Shown here piece after piece: positions 14,902-21,407 of a stretch of 22,594 bases of DNA; position 1 is the first letter of the stretch; each line of letters begins with the position of its first letter. The stretch is from a virus: positions 1-22,594 of the IMG/VR virus record IMGVR_UViG_3300042696_000035. One strand, written 5' to 3'. The position numbers and the translations under genes are program-made. Under the pieces are notes generated by a model that had not been told where the DNA came from, did not search any database, and saw only the letters and a list, made by a program, of their open reading frames with translations.

Positions 14902-15961
14902 CTAGCAATCTCCTTGCGGCTATCTCCCAGGTCTGGTTCTTGGCTATCCACTCAGACGCTTTCTTGCCAAACAGACTAGCGGTTATCGGGTTGTCGTAGC
15001 AGTAGCGCATGTTTTCGACAAGGCTTCTGCGATTTGGCCTCATCCAGTTGCCCAAAGCCACCTCATGCACATCAGTCGGAGTGGGCCTTAGCTGACCCGA
15101 ATCAAGAACCAAGGCCCACTCCTCCAACCAACCATCGTCTAGCCCACTGTACCGCTGAGTGATGACAGGTACTCCCAGGCTTGCTGCCTCTCGATGTGGC
15201 ATCCCCCATCCCTCTGAGTAGGAGGGTATCACGACGCAGTGCGCCTGAGAGTAAATCGCCGCCATATCCTGGCTTTCCTCAACCTGCCAAATCACCCGCC
15301 TATCGGCCCCAACTGCGGTTTTCATGGCCTTGACGTATGCGAGTTTATTGTAGTCTTCAGGTCTGAATTTGATAATCAGACGGACATCCATAACCCCTGT
15401 GGTCTTGCCACCAAAGGCCGAATAAAACGCTTCCCAGACATCCTCCCAACCCTTGCGAAACCCCCTGTCACCCAAAGCCAAAAAGGTGTAAGGCTTCAGT
15501 CCCTTCTCATAGCTCCTGAACCTGTAGGGAAATTCAGTCGGGTCTGTTCCACCAGGAACCACTCCAACGTCCACAGTAACCCCACTCTCAAGAAAAGCAA
15601 GGCGATTGTGTTCACAAGGAACCAAGACACGCTGCACCCCTGAATCTGCAATAGAACGCACCCAAGATTGCGGAATACGGCTTCCCTCTGTCATGGAATA
15701 AAGCCAGTGTTGTCCTGGCGCATAGGTCGCCAAATAGGGAGGCATAAATGAAATCGTTAGGCCATTCTCAAAATCCAACCCTTCCTGCTCCTGCATCCAT
15801 TTTGGCATATGCAAGTGGTCCAGGGTTGCGATTTTTACCTTGGCCCCGATATTCTGTAAACCCTTCACAAAGCGAGAACTGTATCTGCCATAACCGTCTG
15901 ACTGGTAGTAGTAAGAAACCCAGTTTATCTGAGTCAAAGACTCACGGTTTATTTGAGTCAT
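14864..15961 (-). CDS. GT-B glycosyltransferase (GT4-like)
   Basis: This encodes 365 aa, the usual size of a single-catalytic-domain GT-B enzyme. The N-terminal half has the glycine-rich acceptor region ('YYYQSDGYGRYSSRFVKGL'), a mid-protein 'VVPGGTDPTEFP' (134-145), and phosphate-contacting candidates R166, R169 and K198 in 'LGDRGFRKG' and 'IIKFRPEDY'. The nucleotide-sugar binding E-x7-E motif is present as E250 and E258 in 'SEGWGMPHREAASLG', followed by 'GVPVI'. The sugar donor and acceptor cannot be deduced. It is coupled by ATGA to the tail terminator upstream and overlaps the tail completion gene downstream by 38 nt, so it is expressed with neck proteins. The N-terminus shows a duplication: 'TQIN' occurs at residues 2-5 and 10-13. 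Confidence 0.85.
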   Translation of the reverse strand: MTQINRESLTQINWVSYYYQSDGYGRYSSRFVKGLQNIGAKVKIATLDHLHMPKWMQEQEGLDFENGLTISFMPPYLATYAPGQHWLYSMTEGSRIPQSWVRSIADSGVQRVLVPCEHNRLAFLESGVTVDVGVVPGGTDPTEFPYRFRSYEKGLKPYTFLALGDRGFRKGWEDVWEAFYSAFGGKTTGVMDVRLIIKFRPEDYNKLAYVKAMKTAVGADRRVIWQVEESQDMAAIYSQAHCVVIPSYSEGWGMPHREAASLGVPVITQRYSGLDDGWLEEWALVLDSGQLRPTPTDVHEVALGNWMRPNRRSLVENMRYCYDNPITASLFGKKASEWIAKNQTWEIAARRLLDAAKLSVGSSSL

Positions 15962-16428
15962 CGGGTAAACACTACCCTCCAGTCCTGCCTCACGGTTTTC
16001 GCATTCGCAACAGGACCCACATCGTAAACTCTAGCGGTATTGCTGTCACACCAAATCGGATAGGAGCGTCCAAGCCTCTGTCCATTCAGCACATCCCAAG
16101 CTCTTAATCTCGCTGCCTCAATCTGGTCAGAGTCCCTGTCCTGATAAAAATAAATCTGCACCATCTGGCTCAATCCAGTCGAATCAGAGGTTTGGGTTCT
16201 CGCTACTGGTATCTCTCCAAGCTCTCTTACCAAAGCGCAAGGCTTCAAATACCCTTCTTCATCAAAGGCGGTAGCGGTTGGCGAATAACGGTCATCGGCG
16301 GAATCGTCTTCACCTCTGCGAATCCCCTCAATTCCGACCTCCTCATCGGTGAAAATCCCGCCAGTGAGAATCGCCATTAGTGTCGCATCAGCCCGTAACA
16401 GGTCAGCCAGTTCAGATTCCTTGGTCAT
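15958..16428 (-). CDS. Tail terminator-like protein
   Basis: This encodes 156 aa. The N-terminal helix 'LADLLRADATLMAILTGGIF', a central strand with 'KPCALVRELGEIP', then 'QMVQIYFYQDRDSDQIEAAR' and 'AWDVLNG' follow the general layout of proteins that cap the tail tube and join it to the head. In this fold a helix precedes and packs on a small beta sheet with a long insertion loop. The ATG overlaps the preceding stop as TAATG, and the stop overlaps the next start as ATGA, so it is translationally coupled on both sides to glycosyltransferase genes. Family assignment rests on sequence layout and gene order. A generic minor capsid or neck protein is the alternative. Confidence 0.65.
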   Translation of the reverse strand: MTKESELADLLRADATLMAILTGGIFTDEEVGIEGIRRGEDDSADDRYSPTATAFDEEGYLKPCALVRELGEIPVARTQTSDSTGLSQMVQIYFYQDRDSDQIEAARLRAWDVLNGQRLGRSYPIWCDSNTARVYDVGPVANAKTVRQDWRVVFTR

Positions 16429-17135
16429 TAGGGATGCCTCACCTGCAATTCAGTATCCACAAATATCCTTGCGCCCAACTCCCTAGCCTTCCTGCAGAAG
16501 CCAACCACCACGTCTTCTGGGGGCCATGTTAGCTGGTAAGCGAGTCCAGCATCCAGGAAAAAGCAGGAGCCGACCGAATCAACCTCATGGTAGCGAACCC
16601 CATTGTCAAGCACCGCAAAAGGCGGAATCTGGTCGAACTGCACACCGTCTTTGCGAAAGGCCCACACATCGTAAAAATAACCCTCAAAATCAAGAATCAG
16701 AGGCGCATAGATAGATTGTACCTGTGAGACGCTAAAACGGCTGTGAGTGGCCTTAATTCCGTTTAAGAGCGATTGTAGGGTCTCAGCCGACCACACCAAA
16801 TCCGACTCCACGATGCCAACGTAATCCGCATCCTTCGGAAGATAAGACCAGAGCTTATTGGCGACAAACGCCAACTGCCGGAACCTGACTGGATGGACGA
16901 TAGAACCAAACTCAGAGCCACCATGAGAAACATCCACGATATGGGCATCGAAACAATTAGCGCACTCATCAAAAATAGCCGCTGCCGTGTTATCGCTGGA
17001 GTCACCATGACCAAGTATTAGGGATAATGAGTCCCCCTGGCCCGACAGCAATCTTTGGAAGTCCCTCATTTGGTCGAAATATCTCTCCAGGTATCGGGTC
17101 GCATTGCGGAAAGATGACATCACCGCTACTTTCAT
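16428..17135 (-). CDS. GT-A glycosyltransferase-like protein
   Basis: This encodes 235 aa. AAAGGAAG directly upstream of ATG 17135 supports a start inside the upstream gene. The opening 'MKVAVMSSFRNATRYLERYF' is the first strand and helix of a GT-A fold. 'HGDSSDNT' (43-50) corresponds to the nucleotide-binding D-x-S-D-N-T element of GT2-type enzymes. 'VESDLVW' (109-115) replaces the usual D-x-D metal motif with E-S-D. 'YDVWAFR', 'VDSVGSCFFLD' and 'PPEDVVVGFCRKARELG' resemble Anp1/GT62-like proteins and phage glycosyltransferases. H234 near the end may be a metal ligand. Donor and acceptor are unknown. The placement between an acyltransferase and the tail terminator suggests modification of a virion component. 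Confidence 0.75.
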   Translation of the reverse strand: MKVAVMSSFRNATRYLERYFDQMRDFQRLLSGQGDSLSLILGHGDSSDNTAAAIFDECANCFDAHIVDVSHGGSEFGSIVHPVRFRQLAFVANKLWSYLPKDADYVGIVESDLVWSAETLQSLLNGIKATHSRFSVSQVQSIYAPLILDFEGYFYDVWAFRKDGVQFDQIPPFAVLDNGVRYHEVDSVGSCFFLDAGLAYQLTWPPEDVVVGFCRKARELGARIFVDTELQVRHP

Positions 17136-17592
17136 ATAACTTCCTTTTACCCGCCACTCTAGCAGGATTTCCCTTGACGATTAGCCAGTCGGGTACATCT
17201 TCGGTAACCACAGAACCAGGAAGTACTACTGCGCCTTCACCGATGACAACATCTGGAAGCACGATAACTCCCATGAATAAGAGAGCGTATCGACGGATGA
17301 CAGTTCGGTAATATCGCTTGCGATGCAAGCCTGGTGGCTCTGCTGCTGATGCGTACAGGTATCCCCAGTCAGAGCTACCGCCACCAATGCAGCAATGAGA
17401 ACTGCATCCCGAATGTTCTTCAAAGATGACCTCCCCACCACCCACGTTGATATGACTGAAGCTGGAGATATGGACGAACTCCCCGATTTCAACTCCCTTG
17501 CCGCCTTCAATTTTACAAAACGAATCGATACGTGCGCTCTCCGCTATCTTTACCAGTTCAGGATTCAGGATAATCGTAGGTTCGTATATCAT
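17002..17592 (-). CDS. Left-handed beta-helix acyltransferase (hexapeptide repeat)
   Basis: This encodes 196 aa. Hexapeptide-type repeats begin around 'ARIDSFCKIEGGKGVEIGEF' and 'HISSFSHINVGGGEVIFEEH' and return in 'MGVIVLPDVVIGEGAVVLPG', 'SVVTEDVPDWLIVKGNPARV'. This is the signature of xenobiotic/sugar O- or N-acetyltransferases that use acetyl-CoA. The segment between repeats (about 70-103, 'SDWGYLYASAAEPPGLHRKR') is the acceptor loop. A cysteine-rich 'CSSHCC' sits in the repeat area. The start overlaps the previous stop (ATGA), with GGAGG upstream. The last 44 codons run inside the next gene. The likely substrate is a sugar attached by, or destined for, the adjacent glycosyltransferases. 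Confidence 0.85.
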   Translation of the reverse strand: MIYEPTIILNPELVKIAESARIDSFCKIEGGKGVEIGEFVHISSFSHINVGGGEVIFEEHSGCSSHCCIGGGSSDWGYLYASAAEPPGLHRKRYYRTVIRRYALLFMGVIVLPDVVIGEGAVVLPGSVVTEDVPDWLIVKGNPARVAGKRKLYESSGDVIFPQCDPIPGEIFRPNEGLPKIAVGPGGLIIPNTWSW

Positions 17593-17972
17593 CCAATCGC
17601 CTCCACTACAGCCTGAATAGAACCTATAATCGCACGATTGACGCTAATCACCGTGTACTCCTGTTCCTCCATCACCCAAGTATCCCAGGCATCAATATCC
17701 AGGTCGTCAATCGTAGGATGCCCACGCACACCAAAGAGGATAAAGCGACGGACCGCACTGGAGCCTGAAGCGTCTGTGGCGGATTGCGGGTAATTGTTGT
17801 CTTGCTCTAAGCGCACAGTCTGTGGGTCAAGGGTTCGGTTTCCCCTGCGAATCGTAATATCCGTTGGCTTGTCCAAAATCCTTGCCCACTGAATCTGCGC
17901 TCTTATCGCCCACTGGGTAGGTACGAGATAACCTCCCCCTTGCGCTATAGCGGTTCCAAAGTCAATCGGCAT
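17589..17972 (-). CDS. Head closure / stopper protein
   Basis: This encodes 127 aa, the second neck gene after the major capsid gene. It is beta-rich with 'PTDITIRRGNRTLDPQTVRL' near the middle and 'VRRFILFGV', 'DDLDIDAWDTWVMEEQEYTV' and a last strand 'IGSIQAVVEAIG'. This matches the composition and length of siphoviral stopper proteins that close the portal channel after packaging. Start overlaps the adaptor stop (TAATG), and its stop overlaps the acyltransferase start (ATGA). The assignment leans on synteny. Confidence 0.6.
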   Translation of the reverse strand: MPIDFGTAIAQGGGYLVPTQWAIRAQIQWARILDKPTDITIRRGNRTLDPQTVRLEQDNNYPQSATDASGSSAVRRFILFGVRGHPTIDDLDIDAWDTWVMEEQEYTVISVNRAIIGSIQAVVEAIG

Positions 17973-18355
17973 TATTGACCTCTCCTTCCGGCTGCAACGT
18001 CAAAGAAGAAAGCATTTGTGGTTCCCGCTTCGGGAATATCCTGCACCCTGCCCACCTCATCTACCCAAAAATTCAGCCTATCCTTGAGATTGTCGTAAAT
18101 TCGAGTCAGGTCTTCTTGCGACTGATTTTGAGTATATTTGGCCAACCAAACCGCATTAGCGGTAAGACCACGCAACACAAGAACTCTGGCATAAGCGACC
18201 ATTTTGGCGGTATCCCCAGAGTAAGTCTCCTGGGATTCCACAAAATACTCCTCTGCCGAAGAGTCGTCCAACACATCCGCAGATACGCCGGTATCTCGCC
18301 TTAGACGGTTGTATTGTTTGGTAGCTTCTTCATCAGTATCGAAGACCGCTGACAT
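17972..18355 (-). CDS. Head-tail adaptor (neck) protein
   Basis: This encodes 127 aa, mainly helical: 'EEATKQYNRLRRDTG', 'TAKMVAYARVLVLRGLTANA', 'SQEDLTRIYDNLKDRLNFWV'. It has no transmembrane segment. A small helical protein encoded just after the capsid genes and before the beta-rich stopper is the usual position of the adaptor that extends the portal ring. The start ATG is within the upstream stop (TAATG), and the same arrangement occurs at its own stop, so stoichiometry may be kept by coupling. Sequence similarity to a named family is not certain. Confidence 0.55.
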   Translation of the reverse strand: MSAVFDTDEEATKQYNRLRRDTGVSADVLDDSSAEEYFVESQETYSGDTAKMVAYARVLVLRGLTANAVWLAKYTQNQSQEDLTRIYDNLKDRLNFWVDEVGRVQDIPEAGTTNAFFFDVAAGRRGQ

Positions 18356-18684
18356 TACTTATCCTCTGGTCGAGGTGGTCGACCACGCCGAATCGTAGAC
18401 GGAATCTTGACATCAGTATCAGGGCTGTTGTCATCGTCGTCATTCTCTTGCGTCTTTACCACCGGCTCAGGCTTAGGCTTAGCGGTTGTCCGTTCCAAGT
18501 CGCCATTGCCCAACAACTCTCGCACTTTAGGGGTCAAGGCAATCTCAACTGGGTTGTTGTCACGAACAACAAAAGCCTCACCATTCGGGTGGTCAGGATT
18601 CTTTTCCCAAAGGACGACACGGTTGTGGGCGTTTTTATCCTTGCCCACTTTGGCAACCACTGTTACCAGTTCGTTATTAGCCAT
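18355..18684 (-). CDS. Small protein with acidic linker and RGRPP tail
   Basis: This encodes 109 aa. AAGGAG gives a good start at 18684. The N-terminal half (about residues 1-65) is a small mixed domain with 'GEAFVVRDNNPVEIALTPKV' and 'RELLGNGDLERT'. After a Lys/Pro segment comes an acidic run of Glu/Asp, then 'RRGRPPRPEDK', whose R-G-R-P core is the AT-hook type minor-groove binding tripeptide. DNA contact in the head is possible but speculative. It lies between major capsid and adaptor, where packaged-DNA-related or head-completion proteins are found. No known family is recognised. Confidence 0.5.
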   Translation of the reverse strand: MANNELVTVVAKVGKDKNAHNRVVLWEKNPDHPNGEAFVVRDNNPVEIALTPKVRELLGNGDLERTTAKPKPEPVVKTQENDDDDNSPDTDVKIPSTIRRGRPPRPEDK

Positions 18685-18707
18685 TTCACTCTCCTTGGAA
18701 TGGGAGG

Positions 18708-18724
18708 GAGGGGACGAACCCCTC
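18708..18724 (-). terminator. Strong hairpin after the major capsid gene (attenuator or mRNA-end structure)
   Basis: On the - strand, GAGGGG pairs with CCCCTC around the loop TTCGT, a six-base stem with four G-C pairs in a row plus the outer G-C. It begins just downstream of the capsid stop codon, in the largest gap of the operon (46 nt). No U-run follows, so it is not a complete intrinsic terminator. It could partly stop transcription or protect the 3' end of capsid-containing transcripts. Confidence 0.35.
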
Positions 18725-18730
18725 TCTCAA

Positions 18731-19945
18731 TTACGCAGCCAGGTTAAGAATCTTCGCAGCAGAAGGGTCAAGAATCGCAAAGCCAGAAACCTCAGTCATG
18801 GTCATAATCTGGGTTTGGTTGCTGATGAAGCGGTCTGTTTCTTGAATGTTGCTGCCGATTTCGGTGATTTGTTCAAGACTGAACCGTTTGTCGAAGCCCA
18901 CAATCTTGTCAGCGGGAGCCTCATCAGTCCAACCGTAGCGAACACCGTCAGCGGTGCTGTTGATGGGAACTAGAGTGTTACCGATTCCCGCTAAGTTCAG
19001 GTTCATCAGAGGCACATTGCCGGAACCAGTGTTCAGCAGGATTAGCTGCAAGGCAACGTCTTCGTTCATCAGAGCAGTGGTGAGAGTATAAGGGTTCGTA
19101 AACTTCATACGGAAAGCGAGCCAAGCAGCAAGGCTAAGCTCACCAACCGTAGCATTTGGGTCAAGCGTTGTCAGGTTATAGCTCGTTGCTCCTGTGTTGG
19201 CATTGCCGTCACCGCTAATGATAACCGCAAGAGCAGCAGCAACCTTGTCGACCTCCGACTGGAGAGCCTGCCAGCGAATCCACCAGGAGAGCTTATCCAC
19301 ACGCACACGGCGCATAGCCTCATAGGTCGTGCGAAGACCACGACCATACTTGTGCAGATGGACAGCCCGTGTGCTGGTCGAGAGAGTCGCCATAGGAATC
19401 TCAGCGGATTCACCCACACGGAAAAGGCGAAGTGCCTCTTCGTCATAGGTCATGTACAGGGTTCGATAGTCGACTCCAGAAATCGGGGTTGTGGTGGCAA
19501 CCAGTTCACTAAGCGCAATCGCAGGAGCAAACTGGCTGTTCCAAAAGGGGCCAGCCTCAACCCAGGGACGCTCAAAACCCCCAATCGCCCCACCGTCACC
19601 AGAGAGCAGAATGGCACGCTCCTTGGCGTTGGCGTACATCACACTGCGCCACTGACGTTCAAGAAACGCAGGATACAAGGCACGTCCAGACGGCGTATCC
19701 CAAAAGACCGTAGCCTCTGAAGACCACCATCCTGCGGCGGGGTTATTGTTGGTCACGATTCCAGCCTCTCGCAACTGGCGACCAAAAGCATCCAACCGTT
19801 CCCCGCTTGGGGTCGGGTCAATAACCTCCAAATAGCTTTCCAGGCTCATAGCCTGTTCTCCAGCCTCACGATAAAGCTCAATCGCTCTGGCTTTGTCGCT
19901 CAATCGTGCAGAGATTTCCTCTGTGGTTTGGCTTTCTACTGGCAT
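18731..19945 (-). CDS. Major capsid protein
   Basis: This encodes 404 aa with strong GGGAGGGAG upstream of the ATG. Residues about 1-95 form a helical, charged N-terminal arm ('ARLSDKARAIELYREAGEQA'). 'GRALYPAFLERQWRSVMYAN' leads into the main domain. Later parts ('EIPMATLSTSTRAVHLHKYG', 'LQSEVDKVAAALAVIISGDG') have the look of the HK97-fold P domain and spine helix. The C-terminus 'VSGFAILDPSAAKILNLA' is the final A-domain strand. Whether the N-terminal arm is removed by the upstream protease cannot be seen. Its place after protease, scaffold and cement genes, and before neck genes, supports the identification. Confidence 0.82.
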   Translation of the reverse strand: MPVESQTTEEISARLSDKARAIELYREAGEQAMSLESYLEVIDPTPSGERLDAFGRQLREAGIVTNNNPAAGWWSSEATVFWDTPSGRALYPAFLERQWRSVMYANAKERAILLSGDGGAIGGFERPWVEAGPFWNSQFAPAIALSELVATTTPISGVDYRTLYMTYDEEALRLFRVGESAEIPMATLSTSTRAVHLHKYGRGLRTTYEAMRRVRVDKLSWWIRWQALQSEVDKVAAALAVIISGDGNANTGATSYNLTTLDPNATVGELSLAAWLAFRMKFTNPYTLTTALMNEDVALQLILLNTGSGNVPLMNLNLAGIGNTLVPINSTADGVRYGWTDEAPADKIVGFDKRFSLEQITEIGSNIQETDRFISNQTQIMTMTEVSGFAILDPSAAKILNLAA

Positions 19946-19969
19946 TTCATCTCCCTCCCTGTTTTCCTA

Positions 19970-20395
19970 TTACATCTTGACCACAACGGCGGTTGCGTCT
20001 GACGAGTCTAAGATAATCCCTCTGGCGACAACCAGTTCGGTAGCCGTGCCGGAAGCCGCAATGCGAATATAGCCTTCTGCGGAAGCAGCACCCAAGTCAC
20101 CAACAATCTTGGAACCCTCAGTCAGAGTAGCACCCGAACCACCAGGCAAAGTCATATTGCCCTTCGTTTGCACCACACAGAAGCCATCAGAATCAACGTT
20201 GATGAGCTTCCCAAGCACATTCTCACCGTCACCCACCAGAGAAACAGTTTCGCTGCCCTCCATTGTGACCGCAAGACCTACCTGAGCAGAACCGTTTGCC
20301 TCATCCGCATCGTAGACAATCGTGTTGTCGTGCGGAAAGGTTTCTGCCTCATACCCAATTCCCTCATGCGATACCGCTGCTCTTGGGTCTGCCAT
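19970..20395 (-). CDS. Capsid cement / head stabilisation-like protein
   Basis: This encodes 141 aa. A TTG six bases upstream keeps the frame open, but AGGAGG is spaced correctly for ATG 20395. The protein is beta-rich and Gly/Ala-rich: 'GSAQVGLAVTMEGSETVSLV', 'GENVLGKLINVDSDGFCVVQ', 'GYIRIAASGTA', ending 'ATAVVVKM'. Short beta-barrel proteins with this composition, encoded immediately before the major capsid gene, are commonly head decoration or cement proteins that sit on the capsid surface. A 24-nt gap separates it from the major capsid gene, and both are probably highly translated. Confidence 0.65.
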   Translation of the reverse strand: MADPRAAVSHEGIGYEAETFPHDNTIVYDADEANGSAQVGLAVTMEGSETVSLVGDGENVLGKLINVDSDGFCVVQTKGNMTLPGGSGATLTEGSKIVGDLGAASAEGYIRIAASGTATELVVARGIILDSSDATAVVVKM

Positions 20396-20407
20396 CTTCA
20401 ATCCTCC

Positions 20408-20857
20408 TTAGTTGTTGCTAGCCGAAACTTGATACCAGTTTGTACCATCACTGTAGAAAGTGGCGGCATCATATTGCCCCAAAGCTACATTGCCAGCACT
20501 TTTCAAGTGAGTAGTCTCGGTAATCGTAATCGTGTTACTACCCACGTTAATCAGTGTTAGAACCGTCCCCGCTGGCTTAATCACAACACGCTCACCCGAT
20601 ACACCTACTGGAGTTGTGGCCGTAAGCCTTTGGTAAGTACCTGTAGATGTGATAAACAGCGGATTCGTAATCGTACCAACTGAGGTAAACGCAATTGCGG
20701 TTCTGGGTTGCGCCCGATAGAAGTTCGTAACCCGCAAGTTTGCGAACCCAGTCACACCCCCTTGAGCTTGACTAGGAGCCGCAATCGCAAAAAATAAAAA
20801 TGCCAACATACAAACAGCCGCACCTACAAAGCCGCCAAAGGTCATTAACTTTCGCAT
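20408..20857 (-). CDS. Exported beta-rich protein with Sec signal peptide
   Basis: This encodes 149 aa. Residues 1-31 form a classical signal peptide: MRK, a hydrophobic core at about 10-27, and a cleavage motif S29-Q30-A31 before Q32. The mature part is beta-rich and polar ('TITNPLFITSTGTYQRLTA', 'VLTLINVGSNTITITETT', 'ALGQYDAATFYSDGTNWYQV'). The last stretch has the look of phage structural or fibre domains. It lies eight nt after the 59-aa gene with GGAGGGGAGATG as start context. A secreted protein inside the head operon is unusual. A decoration protein, cell-surface protein or exclusion factor are possible roles, none proven. Confidence 0.65.
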   Translation of the reverse strand: MRKLMTFGGFVGAAVCMLAFLFFAIAAPSQAQGGVTGFANLRVTNFYRAQPRTAIAFTSVGTITNPLFITSTGTYQRLTATTPVGVSGERVVIKPAGTVLTLINVGSNTITITETTHLKSAGNVALGQYDAATFYSDGTNWYQVSASNN

Positions 20858-20865
20858 CTCCCCTC

Positions 20866-21045
20866 CTAACTGTTCCAGTTGACGTAAGCGATAACCCCAC
20901 CACTGGTATTGTGGAGATACTTGTTCAAGCGGTCAAGCATTTTGCGAACCCGCTTATCGCTGACTTCCTCTTCCAGCTTCACAAAAAGCTCGTTGATTTC
21001 AGCTACGGTTTCTGCGGTAATCGCTCCCCCATAGGCATGTGGCAT
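20866..21045 (-). CDS. Small helical protein of unknown function
   Basis: This encodes 59 aa from ATG 21045, which has ACGGAGG upstream. The open frame runs to 21108 but lacks a ribosome site there. The sequence is 'MPHAYGGAITAETVAEINEL' followed by two amphipathic helices ('KLEEEVSDKRVRKMLDRLNK') and a short tail 'GGVIAYVNWNS'. It has no hydrophobic segment, unlike its neighbours on either side. The start is one base after the stop of the 30-aa gene. Perhaps a cytoplasmic partner of the flanking membrane proteins or a small head protein. No family recognised. Confidence 0.5.
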   Translation of the reverse strand: MPHAYGGAITAETVAEINELFVKLEEEVSDKRVRKMLDRLNKYLHNTSGGVIAYVNWNS

Positions 21046-21046
21046 G

Positions 21047-21139
21047 TTAGCCTCCGTAGCCCTGCGGGGCAGAAGCAGCAAGGACAAAGACCGCAATGGC
21101 CGCAACAAACAAGATATACTTCCAGTTCACAGATTTCAT
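21047..21139 (-). CDS. 30-aa single-pass membrane micropeptide
   Basis: The reading frame runs from ATG 21139 to TAA 21047-21049. GGAGG lies five bases before the start, a very clear ribosome site. The peptide has a short charged N-terminus (MKSVNWK), a hydrophobic stretch 'YILFVAAIAVFVLAASA' and the tail 'PQGYGG'. It is one base before the next start. It could be a membrane-anchored micropeptide or a signal-like leader. Its position between two other exported products argues that it is real. Confidence 0.55.
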   Translation of the reverse strand: MKSVNWKYILFVAAIAVFVLAASAPQGYGG

Positions 21140-21148
21140 CTTTGCCTC

Positions 21149-21403
21149 CTAATTTGGCAATGGAGCAATAAAACCAGCATCATTAGCAATAAACTCATGA
21201 CCATACCCATCGAAACAATGAGACACGTTCCAGTTGCCAACCTTGCCCACAACCTCACAGCCAGGTTGTTGCTGTTTGGAAACAGAAGCAGCATAGGCGA
21301 CTTGCGGTGACGCAATCTGGGCATATATACCAGCACCCATTAACCCGCCATAAAGAATGCCACCCAGAATTGCAACAATGCCCCACAATTCCTTTTTTAT
21401 CAT
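21149..21403 (-). CDS. Small membrane-anchored or secreted protein
   Basis: This encodes 84 aa from ATG 21403, close after the protease stop. The frame is open upstream to 21601, but that part is a shadow of the protease. Residues MIKK precede a hydrophobic segment (about 7-30, 'WGIVAILGGILYGGLMGAGI'). 'SPQVAYAAS' may hold a cleavage site. The remainder carries two cysteines (C49, C63) that could form a disulfide outside the cytoplasm ('CEVVGKVGNWNVSHC'). The ribosome site is weak (TAAGG very near the ATG), so it probably relies on coupling. Unknown function; a holin is possible but nothing specific supports it. Confidence 0.55.
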   Translation of the reverse strand: MIKKELWGIVAILGGILYGGLMGAGIYAQIASPQVAYAASVSKQQQPGCEVVGKVGNWNVSHCFDGYGHEFIANDAGFIAPLPN

Positions 21404-21407
21404 GGCC

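Noticed and set aside
18407-18973. 188-codon open frame on the + strand opposite the capsid gene end
   Set aside because: It crosses the intergenic region and two well-supported - strand genes, has no ribosome site, and its protein has low-complexity shadow composition.
21047-21403. Holin/lysis cassette annotation
   Set aside because: Hydrophobic segments alone do not define holins, and no endolysin or spanin is nearby in the window.
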